From: Candidatus Margulisiibacteriota bacterium
Lineage (GTDB): Bacteria; Margulisbacteria; Termititenacia; Termititenacales; Termititenacaceae
Length of the DNA: 6,102 nt
Direction: 5' to 3'
Assembly: GCA_031264205.1 (NCBI GenBank)
Contig: JAISEH010000018.1
Coordinates: forward strand, 1 to 6,102
The notes under the pieces were generated by a model. It ran no database searches and was not told where the DNA came from. It saw only the letters and a list, made by a program, of their open reading frames with translations. The position numbers were made by a program, and so were the translations under genes. How positions within the stretch are numbered: position 1 is the first letter of the stretch; every line of letters begins with the position of its first letter. Positions 1 to 5,063 of this stretch are shown here, piece after piece.

Positions 1-28
1 ATAATTTAATTTTAAACTAATATCGGAT

Positions 29-33
29 AGGAG
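29..33 (+). promoter_or_regulatory. Shine-Dalgarno site of the XRE gene
   Basis: AGGAG ends 6 nt before the ATG at 40, a canonical distance, and only 3 nt before the TTG at 37. It therefore decides the start in favour of ATG. The upstream 28 bp are A/T-rich and contain TAATAT at 18-23, but that would place transcription start on the ribosome site itself, so no promoter is called. Confidence 0.7.
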
Positions 34-39
34 ATTTTG

Positions 40-366
40 ATGGCAGATAAAGATGTTCTGAATATTTTAGCGGTAAATATTAGATATTATCGCAATCGTT
101 CCGGCTGGTCACAATTTGATTTAGCAGACAAAATAAATATTTCGGTGACTTTTCTTAGCAGTCTGGAGACCGGCAAGACCTGGGCTTCGCCGGCCACACT
201 GGCCAAACTGGCCGCGGCTTTTGGCATCGAAGTATATGAATTGCTCAAGCCCGAGGCCAGGCTGTCTTTTGGCTCCACACAGTTGCTGCGCAAATATAAT
301 GAAGACGCGCACCGCCTGCTGGACAAATTACACAAAAAATATTTGCTACCGCTGAACAGAAAATGA
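40..366 (+). CDS. XRE-family helix-turn-helix DNA-binding protein
   Basis: Small (108 aa) putative transcription regulator. Residues about 9-65 form a Cro/CI-type (HTH_3) domain: the first helix carries NIRYYRNRSGWSQ, the turn is DLADKINIS, and the recognition-helix region VTFLSSLETGKTWAS has the family's usual xIExGKxxPS-like pattern. ATLAKLAAAFGIEVYELL completes the five-helix fold. The tail (about 70-108) is basic and helical and may aid dimerisation or bind an unknown partner. There is no sensor domain. The ATG at 40 is preferred over a TTG one codon upstream because AGGAG (29-33) lies 6 nt before it. The 5' half is A/T-rich by eye. The gene converges on the 2H phosphoesterase gene, so the two are not an operon. 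Its target is unknown; autoregulation is common in the family but no operator is evident in the 39 bp upstream. Confidence 0.88.
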   Translation: MADKDVLNILAVNIRYYRNRSGWSQFDLADKINISVTFLSSLETGKTWASPATLAKLAAAFGIEVYELLKPEARLSFGSTQLLRKYNEDAHRLLDKLHKKYLLPLNRK

Positions 367-385
367 CGCTGTCAGTTAAATGCCT

Positions 386-1174
386 TCATTGCGGATCTCT
401 CCCAAAAATCAGATTAGCCCAATGTCTGCCGGAAGAAAACACGCCCCATTCCGAAATTTCATAAAGCCCTAATTCCGGGAAAACCGTCTCGCCAAAATCC
501 AAGCCGGCCAATAATTCATTGATCTGCAAACGCTCTTCCGTAGTGATCACCCGTCCCAGTCTAAGCAAACTCAAATGCGCGATGTTCGGAAAAGCCAGGT
601 CGGTGTTAAATATTTTTTGAGAGTATTCTCGGGCAAGTTTCTTGTCAAAAAGCTTATGCTGAATACCATAACGCGCCAGCGCCAGCCGTGAGTTATTCAA
701 CTCCGTAAAATTATAGCCGTGAATTATCACTGCGTCTTTGCCGACACTGCCACCGCAAAAATGAATTTTGGGGCGGACAAAAAGCCGTTCTCTATCGAAA
801 AAGAACTCCAGGAATTTATCTCTGTAAGATTGTCTGTGCTCCGCGGAAAACAGAGAGCTTCTTTCCGCGCAGTGGAGCAAGGTCATATGCAAATCATTTG
901 CTTTTGAGTAAAAATGCCCCTGCTGTCTCGTGCTGTCGCCGAGAATATCAGCGAGCGGGTCCTGCAAAGATAGCAATTGTTGCGCGAGGCGGTCGTCTCT
1001 CAGCGGATAAATTAGCGTCAAGTCAAAAATATTCCTGCCGGTTCTGTTTACAAACTTGTTGACAGGCTCGGAAGCGTCCTTTATGCTTTTTTTGTAAGCC
1101 TTGACTTCGTTCTCGGCAAATTTGCCTTCAATTTCAGCCTCGGTAAATTTTATCAATTTTCTGAATAGACGCAT
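386..1174 (-). CDS. 2H phosphoesterase-like (LigT/2'-5' RNA ligase superfamily) protein
   Basis: 262 aa from the chosen ATG. Two short signature motifs of the 2H superfamily are visible: HMTLL (His96, Thr98) and HLSLL (His200, Ser202), each on a hydrophobic strand and about 104 residues apart. In the family the two H-x-[T/S] motifs face each other and hydrolyse or form 2',3'-cyclic or 2'-5' phosphodiester bonds in RNA or nucleotides. The substrate cannot be told here. The first ~55 residues are charged and helical (KFTEAEIEGKFAENEVKAYKK) and look like an added N-terminal segment. No signal peptide or membrane segment is seen, so it is probably cytoplasmic. The start is the ATG at 1174 rather than a GTG 12 nt upstream, because that GTG lies inside the ribosome site AAAGGTGG. 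It is transcribed alone, divergent from tsaB and convergent with the XRE gene. Assignment rests on motif reading; overall similarity to a named subfamily is not recognised. Confidence 0.7.
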   Translation of the reverse strand: MRLFRKLIKFTEAEIEGKFAENEVKAYKKSIKDASEPVNKFVNRTGRNIFDLTLIYPLRDDRLAQQLLSLQDPLADILGDSTRQQGHFYSKANDLHMTLLHCAERSSLFSAEHRQSYRDKFLEFFFDRERLFVRPKIHFCGGSVGKDAVIIHGYNFTELNNSRLALARYGIQHKLFDKKLAREYSQKIFNTDLAFPNIAHLSLLRLGRVITTEERLQINELLAGLDFGETVFPELGLYEISEWGVFSSGRHWANLIFGRDPQ

Positions 1175-1182
1175 AACAAAGA

Positions 1183-1190
1183 CCACCTTT
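1183..1190 (-). promoter_or_regulatory. Shine-Dalgarno site of the 2H gene
   Basis: On the minus strand AAAGGTGG ends 8 nt before the ATG at 1174. A GTG codon at 1186-1184 is part of this site. A start there would have no ribosome site of its own and would add only MVFV, so the ATG is the better start. Confidence 0.75.
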
Positions 1191-1208
1191 CTTTAATAAG
1201 GTATCGTC

Positions 1209-1217
1209 ATTTTACCA
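1209..1217 (-). promoter_or_regulatory. Possible extended -10 promoter of the 2H gene
   Basis: Read on the minus strand, TGG-TAAAAT is a TGn-extended -10 element (TAAAAT at 1214-1209). It would start transcription near 1202 and give a leader of roughly 28 nt that holds the Shine-Dalgarno site. No good -35 is seen 16-18 nt upstream. It lies back to back with the tsaB promoter. Confidence 0.4.
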
Positions 1218-1223
1218 AAATCG

Positions 1224-1251
1224 TTGCAAAAAAATCGACGTCTGTTAATAT
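1224..1251 (+). promoter_or_regulatory. Promoter of tsaB, positioned for a leaderless mRNA
   Basis: TTGCAA (1224-1229), a 16-nt spacer and TAATAT (1246-1251) form a plausible sigma-70 type promoter. Six bases separate the -10 from the A of the tsaB ATG at 1258, so the expected start of transcription is at or next to the start codon. The bases between (ACCGCA, 1252-1257) contain no Shine-Dalgarno sequence. Confidence 0.55.
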
Positions 1252-1257
1252 ACCGCA

Positions 1258-1902
1258 ATGCTGACGCTGGGTTTTAATTTCGCCACGGAGGATTTGTGTT
1301 TGGCGGTGTCTGACGGTCGCCAAATCGCCCTAGAGAAAAAATATCGCGGTCCCACGCTCAAAGCCGAGTACATTCCGGATTACCTTGACGAGCTTTTTCG
1401 CGCGGGCAAAACAAATTTAAAAAAAATCTCCCGTCTGGGCATCGCGATCGGGCCGGGCGCGTTCACCGGTCTGCGGCTCTCGCTGGTCACCGCCAAAACT
1501 CTGGCGCTGGAATTGCAAATCCCGCTCGTGGCGGTCTCGACGCTGGAAGCTCTGGCCTCTCAATATCAGGCGGAAGCCGACGGTAAAAATATCCGGGTCA
1601 TCTTGAATGCCTGCCGCGGCGAAGTGAGCGTCGCGTTGTTTGACCAAAATCTGCGCCGTCTCGAGCCTGACCATGTCGTGAAACAAAATGTTCCACGCGA
1701 GCCGGAAAATTTCATCATCGAAAATCGTCCGGTCAACGCGCTGGCGGTTTGCGCGATCGCCGCGCGCGCGGAAACTGTTTTTGACCGCGCGGCAATTTTG
1801 CCCCTGACTCCCCAATACTCTCACGCCTCGCGGGTCAACCTCACAACCAAACCGGAATTGCAGCATTTAAAAATAGGCCAAAAAATTATCCACAATACCT
1901 AA
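1258..1902 (+). CDS. tsaB: TsaB, tRNA N6-threonylcarbamoyladenosine (t6A37) biosynthesis protein
   Basis: 214 aa, slightly shorter than the roughly 230 aa common in the family. TsaB is the non-catalytic partner of TsaD. With TsaE it helps transfer threonylcarbamoyl to A37 of tRNAs reading ANN codons, in the cytoplasm. The ASKHA fold is recognisable: the first strand MLTLGFNFATEDLCLAVSDG replaces the usual xILAIDTST start; the family signature GPGAFTGLR is at 65-73, followed by AKTLALELQIPLVAVSTLEALA; NACRGEVSVALFD at 118-130 corresponds to the DARRGEVY region; LPLTPQY at 181-187 matches the C-terminal xPxYxR segment, with the usual Arg absent. The last ~20 residues are divergent. The start is fixed by the first strand, which begins at once, so no leader peptide or later start is likely. 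The gene stands apart from tsaD, tsaE and rimI, which often neighbour it elsewhere and are not in this window. It appears to be expressed from a leaderless transcript. Confidence 0.88.
   Translation: MLTLGFNFATEDLCLAVSDGRQIALEKKYRGPTLKAEYIPDYLDELFRAGKTNLKKISRLGIAIGPGAFTGLRLSLVTAKTLALELQIPLVAVSTLEALASQYQAEADGKNIRVILNACRGEVSVALFDQNLRRLEPDHVVKQNVPREPENFIIENRPVNALAVCAIAARAETVFDRAAILPLTPQYSHASRVNLTTKPELQHLKIGQKIIHNT
1886..1896 (+). repeat. TATCCACAAT copy 1 (contains a consensus DnaA box)
   Basis: TTATCCACA at 1886-1894 matches the consensus DnaA box. The 10-mer TATCCACAAT (1887-1896) recurs inverted at 3214-3223. This copy overlaps the last codons of tsaB, so it may be chance. It lies 15 nt outside site A, whereas the inverted copy lies 10 nt outside site D. 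Confidence 0.35.
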
Positions 1903-1911
1903 AACCGAGCA

Positions 1912-1930
1912 TACGACACGAGTTGTCATA
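1912..1930 (+). promoter_or_regulatory. Site A, 19-bp partly palindromic repeat (outer, upstream)
   Basis: TACGACA-CGAGT-TGTCATA is a 7-5-7 imperfect inverted repeat with one mismatch between arms. It begins 9 nt after the tsaB stop codon and about 160 bp before the WYL start. It shares ACGACAC-N3-TTGTCATA with sites B and C. It has no T-tract behind it, so it is unlikely to be an intrinsic terminator. Likely a protein-binding site; the WYL regulator is the obvious candidate. Confidence 0.6.
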
Positions 1931-2034
1931 TCATTCCACAAAATTATTTAATCAATATTATTTTTAACAAATCGATCCGCCAAAAATCCAGGGAAATATT
2001 TTGTTCTAAATATGACCAACGCAAAACAAGACCA
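1931..2034. other. A/T-rich spacer upstream of the WYL gene
   Basis: No credible gene. Positions 1940-1970 are almost pure A/T (two C bases in 31), a run that would be easily melted or bent. The only start-stop pair noticed encodes 10 residues (2012-2044) and lacks a ribosome site at normal distance. Confidence 0.5.
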
Positions 2035-2049
2035 TAGCTCCTGAAGCTA
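2035..2049. repeat. Short inverted repeat abutting site B
   Basis: TAGCT-CCTGA-AGCTA is a perfect 5-5-5 inverted repeat whose last two bases overlap site B. It lies upstream of the WYL promoter's -10 and so is not transcribed from it. It may be an additional half-site or simply an A/T-rich coincidence. Confidence 0.35.
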
Positions 2050-2066
2050 CGACACAAATTGTCATA
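2048..2066 (+). promoter_or_regulatory. Site B, 19-bp partly palindromic repeat over the WYL promoter
   Basis: TACGACA-CAAAT-TGTCATA. With two flanking bases on each side (2046-2068) it matches site C, read on the other strand, at 21 of 23 positions. It ends 7 bp before the -10 hexamer of the WYL promoter and occupies the -35 region. A bound protein there would either block RNA polymerase or replace the missing -35 contact. Confidence 0.65.
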
Positions 2067-2070
2067 CTTG

Positions 2071-2079
2071 TGCTATAAT
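2071..2079 (+). promoter_or_regulatory. Extended -10 promoter of the WYL gene
   Basis: TGC-TATAAT is a perfect TGn-TATAAT extended -10. The bases 16-18 nt upstream lie inside site B and do not resemble TTGACA. Ten bases separate the hexamer from the ATG at 2090, so the expected leader is only a few nucleotides or absent, and AAAAGCCTCT has no Shine-Dalgarno sequence. Confidence 0.65.
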
Positions 2080-2089
2080 AAAAGCCTCT

Positions 2090-3076
2090 ATGTCGCATCT
2101 TAAAAATCTAGACCAGACCACCCTGCTGCGCCTTTACCGGATAGACCGCGCGATCCGCGGCGGCGAGTATCCCAATTGCACAACGCTGGCCAAACAATTT
2201 GACCCGCCGCTTTCGGCGCGCACGATAGCCCGCGACATCGAAACCCTGAAAAAACAATTTCAGGCGGAGATTTTTTACGATCCCAAACGCAACGGCTATT
2301 ATTACGCCGCGGGGCGCGAGCCGCTTCTGCAGGAATTGACTTTCGCCGACGGAGAGTTGCTGGCGCTTTTGCTCATCGAGCGGCTTTTTACCCGTGCCGA
2401 TCCGCAGACCAGAAATATTTTCACGCGCGTCTTGAATAAAATCAAAATGCTCACGCCGGACAAAACCATTTTGAGCGCGGAAAACATCGGCGATCTGCTG
2501 TCTGTTGATTTTAGAATCCCCGAAAGCGAAAATTTCGGCGTTTATCACACTTTGCTGGAAGCCTTGCGGCGCAAGGTTTCCACGCATGTATTCTACGCCG
2601 ATCCGCAGCGCGATTCGCCCGCGCGTTTTGAATTTGATCCTTATCATCTCCGTTACAACAAAGCGGATTGGTACGTCGCCGGCTACTGCCACTCGACGAA
2701 CAAAATCCGCGCGCTGGCCGTGGCCAATATCAAAAGGATAAAACTTTCCGGCGTTAATTTTCGCGCGGCCGCCGATTTTGACCCCGCTGTTTTCTTTGGA
2801 CGCGGCTGGAGTTACAGCCGCAAAGAAATTCCTGCCGTAAAATTGCGTTTCGCGCCACAGCTCGCGCAGTGGTTGGGCGAAAAAATCTGGCATCCTGCGC
2901 AAAAAATTTCTACTCTGCCCAATGGCTCGCTCCTGCTGGAACTGCCTGTTGAGGAAAACAGCGGCGTCATCGATTGGATCTTGAGCTTTGGCGGCAAAGT
3001 CGAGGTTCTGGAACCGCGGGAACTGCGCGAAGCCGTGCAGCGAGAAGCGCTGGCCATACTCAAAAACACTCATTAA
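2090..3076 (+). CDS. WYL-domain transcriptional regulator (DeoR-like HTH + WYL + WCX)
   Basis: 328 aa, the usual length for a full three-part member. Residues about 10-60 form a winged HTH; LSARTIARDIETLKK (41-55) is the recognition-helix signature, followed by the wing FYDPKRNGYYY. A helical linker (about 77-135) leads to the WYL domain (about 143-222): FEFDPYHLRYNKADWYVAGYC holds the name-giving motif as WYV (194-196), with IRALAVANIKRIK after it carrying the basic residues (Arg207, Arg216) that in the family face a bound ligand, often nucleic acid. The WCX extension (about 249-325) runs from VKLRFAPQLAQWL to the terminal helix. Such proteins sense ligands or DNA damage products and act as repressors or activators; some control defence genes, but none is visible here. 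It is a lone transcription unit. Two copies of a 19-bp site lie upstream, one over its promoter, and two lie downstream. This suggests autoregulation, although binding is inferred. Confidence 0.88.
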   Translation: MSHLKNLDQTTLLRLYRIDRAIRGGEYPNCTTLAKQFDPPLSARTIARDIETLKKQFQAEIFYDPKRNGYYYAAGREPLLQELTFADGELLALLLIERLFTRADPQTRNIFTRVLNKIKMLTPDKTILSAENIGDLLSVDFRIPESENFGVYHTLLEALRRKVSTHVFYADPQRDSPARFEFDPYHLRYNKADWYVAGYCHSTNKIRALAVANIKRIKLSGVNFRAAADFDPAVFFGRGWSYSRKEIPAVKLRFAPQLAQWLGEKIWHPAQKISTLPNGSLLLELPVEENSGVIDWILSFGGKVEVLEPRELREAVQREALAILKNTH

Positions 3077-3089
3077 ATTTGCTACTTAG

Positions 3090-3108
3090 TATGACAATAC
3101 GTGTCGTA
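3090..3108 (-). promoter_or_regulatory. Site C, 19-bp partly palindromic repeat (inner, downstream)
   Basis: On the plus strand TATGACA-ATACG-TGTCGTA; read on the minus strand TACGACA-CGTAT-TGTCATA, the orientation of the consensus. It starts 13 nt after the WYL stop codon. An outer GCTAC...GTAGC pair (3081-3085 and 3106-3110) could allow a competing hairpin, but no T-run follows on either strand. No start codon or clear promoter lies next to it. Confidence 0.6.
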
Positions 3109-3184
3109 GCACGAAAAAGCAAAGTTACTCGTTCGGCTCATCAAATCACAAACTTATCAAAAAGTCCGGCTGACAGCGTTTTAG

Positions 3185-3203
3185 TATGACAATGCATGTC
3201 GTG
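3185..3203 (-). promoter_or_regulatory. Site D, 19-bp partly palindromic repeat (outer, downstream)
   Basis: On the plus strand TATGACA-ATGCA-TGTCGTG; on the minus strand CACGACA-TGCAT-TGTCATA. It is the most divergent copy in the left arm and spacer, while its right arm TTGTCATACT is identical to that of B and C. It lies 27 bp beyond the stop of the yugP-like gene, between two convergent genes. Confidence 0.58.
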
Positions 3204-3213
3204 GTCTTAAAAA

Positions 3214-3224
3214 ATTGTGGATAG
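3214..3224 (-). repeat. TATCCACAAT copy 2 (near-consensus DnaA box)
   Basis: The minus strand reads CTATCCACAAT; CTATCCACA differs from the DnaA box consensus at one base. It is the inverted partner of the copy at 1887-1896 and sits just outside site D, in the 3' flank of the yugP-like gene. Confidence 0.35.
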
Positions 3225-3230
3225 TTTGCT

Positions 3231-3917
3231 TTAATCCCGGCGGCTGTTTCGCATAAAGAGCAGTCTGGCAAATTGCAAAATGGCCATCAGCGTCGCAGCC
3301 ACATAAGTCAGCGCGGCGGCATTGAGAACGTTTTTTGCGCCGCGCAATTCCTGTGTCGAGAGGTAGGCGTCGCTGCGCAAAGCGGCGATCGCGCGACGGC
3401 TGGCGTCGAACTCCACCGGCAAAGTGACGATCGAAAAAATTACCGCCGCGGCAAAAAAGATAATGCCGAGATCGACCAGCTGCGCGATACCGGCAAAAAT
3501 CCCGATGATAAAAAGCCACGGCCCGAGATTGGAGCCAAAAGCCGCCGCCGGATAAAACCAATTGCGGAACATCAGCGGCGAATAAGCTTTGGCATGTTGA
3601 ATAGCGTGACCGGCTTCATGGGCGGCGATGCCGTACGCGGCGATCGACCGCGAGCCGTAAACCCCGCTGGAAAGATTGAGTGTTTTGTGGCGTGGATCAT
3701 AATGGTCGGTCAAATTGCCAGCAACGGCGTTTATCGGTATATTCACCCCGTAATGGCTCAAAATCTGTCCGGCCACTTCTTCAGCGGTCAGACCGCGCCC
3801 CGCGGTGAGTTTGGAATACCGCGCGTAGGTGGAGTGGACTTTCCACTGCGCCAGCAGGGACAGCCCCAGCGTTAGAATTATTAACAAAAAAAACGGATCA
3901 TTACCAAAATAATACAT
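3231..3917 (-). CDS. YugP-like membrane zinc metallopeptidase (Zn_peptidase_2)
   Basis: 228 aa, typical of the family (B. subtilis YugP type). The zinc site is AAHEAGHAIQHA, with His100, Glu101 and His104 forming the HExxH motif. Glu169 in LPVEFDASRRA is the probable third ligand. An N-terminal membrane helix lies at about 9-24; hydrophobic stretches at about 133-148, 149-167 and 197-220 give the remaining helices, so the protein should be an integral membrane protease. The conserved VYGSRSIAAYGIAAHEAGH block precedes the active site. Its substrates are not established; a role in membrane-protein quality control is inferred. GAAAGGAG (3930-3923) lies 5 nt before the ATG, a strong ribosome site. 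The dnaJ stop is only 24 bp upstream, so it is most likely the last gene of the dnaK-dnaJ operon. No clear intrinsic terminator follows. Confidence 0.87.
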   Translation of the reverse strand: MYYFGNDPFFLLIILTLGLSLLAQWKVHSTYARYSKLTAGRGLTAEEVAGQILSHYGVNIPINAVAGNLTDHYDPRHKTLNLSSGVYGSRSIAAYGIAAHEAGHAIQHAKAYSPLMFRNWFYPAAAFGSNLGPWLFIIGIFAGIAQLVDLGIIFFAAAVIFSIVTLPVEFDASRRAIAALRSDAYLSTQELRGAKNVLNAAALTYVAATLMAILQFARLLFMRNSRRD

Positions 3918-3941
3918 AAAAACTCCTTTCGTCCGGACTCT

Positions 3942-5060
3942 TTATTGAATTATAGCGTCATTTATAGATTTCGCAAAATTCAAAAGCAAATCTTTTTGTT
4001 TGCCGGAAAGATTTTTGGGCACGGCAATGTTGATCTTGAGATAATGATCGCCGCGCGCCGAGGGATTGTGCACCGCCGGCAAACCCTTGCCGCGTAAACG
4101 CAGTGTCGCGCCAGGCTGTGTGCCCGCCGGAATATCGACTTTGATCTGGCCGGTGGCGGACCGTACGCTGATCGCCGCGCCCAAAGCGGCCTGCGCGTAA
4201 GAGACCGTTTCCGTGCTGTACAGGTCTTGTCCGTCGCGCTCAAAAACGCCGCTGTCCTCGACTTCTATATATATGAAAAGATCGCCCTGTTTGCCGCCGC
4301 GCAGTCCGGCGTTGCCCGCGCCGGTAACGCGCAGACGAATGCCGGTCTCCACACCGGCCGGAACTTTGACTTTGACTTTGTTTACTTTGCGCTCGCGACC
4401 GGCACCGCGGCAGTGCGGACAGGGATCGGCGATAATTTTGCCCTCGCCGTGGCAATCCGGGCAGGTAATCACCTGTTCAAAAGAGCCGAGTATGGTATTT
4501 TGCACCACGCGCACACGGCCCTGTCCGCCGCATTTCGCGCAAGTCACCGGCTTGGTGCCGGATTTCGCGCCGGATCCGCCGCATTCCGCGCAGGCCACCA
4601 GTTGAGGAATATCCAGCGTGTACTCGCGGCCATGCACAGCCACTTCAAAAGGCACACGCAGATCGTAACGCAAATCGTCGCCGTCCTGCGCGCCGCCGCG
4701 CTCACGCCGTCGTCCGCCGCCGCGATTGAAGAAATTTTCAAAAATACTTTCCATATCCACGCCGAAGCCCTGCGCAAAATCACCAAAGCCTTCGCCAAAG
4801 CCGCCAAAGCCCTGGCCAAAACCGCCGAAGCCGCCCGCGCCATTGGCTGCCGCCTCGCCGAATTGATCGTACTGGCGGCGTTTTTGCGGATCGGACAAAG
4901 TTTCGTAAGCTTTTTGGATTTCCTTGAATTTATCTTCGGCGCCGGCTTCTTTGTTGACGTCGGGGTGGTACTGGCGCGCCAGCTTGCGGTAAGCTTTTTT
5001 CAGCTCCTCCTCGCTGGCGCTTTTGCTGACGCCCAGCACCTCATAAAAATCTTTAGACAT
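3942..5060 (-). CDS. dnaJ: DnaJ, type I (Hsp40) co-chaperone
   Basis: 372 aa, full length. It stimulates DnaK ATP hydrolysis and delivers unfolded clients in the cytoplasm. The J domain (about 4-68) has the essential HPD at 32-34 with KKAYRKLARQYHPDVN. A Gly/Phe region follows (about 74-100), made of near-regular GFG/GQGFGGFGEGFG units. The zinc region has all four CxxCxGxG motifs: CAECGGSG (157), CAKCGGQG (174), CPDCHGEG (200) and CPHCRGAG (214). The C-terminal substrate-binding domains contain VPAGVETGIRLRVTGAGNAG and the second-domain IPAGTQPGATLRLRGKGLP. No key residue is missing. The ATG is 3 nt beyond the dnaK stop (TAA-TGA-ATG across the junction), and the only purine-rich ribosome site is the AAGAAAGAA end of dnaK. 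Translation is therefore probably coupled to dnaK. Confidence 0.97.
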   Translation of the reverse strand: MSKDFYEVLGVSKSASEEELKKAYRKLARQYHPDVNKEAGAEDKFKEIQKAYETLSDPQKRRQYDQFGEAAANGAGGFGGFGQGFGGFGEGFGDFAQGFGVDMESIFENFFNRGGGRRRERGGAQDGDDLRYDLRVPFEVAVHGREYTLDIPQLVACAECGGSGAKSGTKPVTCAKCGGQGRVRVVQNTILGSFEQVITCPDCHGEGKIIADPCPHCRGAGRERKVNKVKVKVPAGVETGIRLRVTGAGNAGLRGGKQGDLFIYIEVEDSGVFERDGQDLYSTETVSYAQAALGAAISVRSATGQIKVDIPAGTQPGATLRLRGKGLPAVHNPSARGDHYLKINIAVPKNLSGKQKDLLLNFAKSINDAIIQ

Positions 5061-5063
5061 TCA

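Larger units (their letters stand above)
3077..3230. other. Gene-free spacer between convergent WYL and yugP-like genes
   Basis: 154 bp containing sites C and D and the inverted TATCCACAAT copy. No plausible small gene, tRNA-like fold or strong terminator was seen on either strand. Confidence 0.5.

Noticed and set aside
37..39. TTG start for the XRE gene
   Set aside because: It is only 3 nt from AGGAG; the ATG directly after it has proper 6-nt spacing.
1175..1186. GTG start adding four residues to the 2H protein
   Set aside because: The GTG is part of the Shine-Dalgarno sequence AAAGGTGG for the ATG at 1174.
1417..1866. Open frame on the minus strand opposite tsaB
   Set aside because: No recognisable domain; mirrors tsaB codon structure.
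2012..2044. Ten-codon open frame upstream of the WYL gene
   Set aside because: Very short, and the nearest purine-rich stretch (AGGGA at 1990-1994) is too far away to be its ribosome site.
2108..3073. Long open frame (321 codons) on the minus strand opposite the WYL gene
   Set aside because: It is an antisense shadow of a GC-rich gene: the translation has no family motifs and is rich in Arg, Gln and Phe, while the plus strand encodes a complete WYL protein.
3090..3203. Sites C and D as intrinsic terminators
   Set aside because: Stems of seven pairs with weak pairing and no following T-run on either strand.
1912..3203. The four sites as integron attC sites, dif-like Xer sites or a CRISPR array
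   Set aside because: Arms do not match the GTTRRRY/RYYYAAC or Xer arm consensus, spacing is irregular (about 136, 1040 and 95 bp), and no integrase or cas gene is present.
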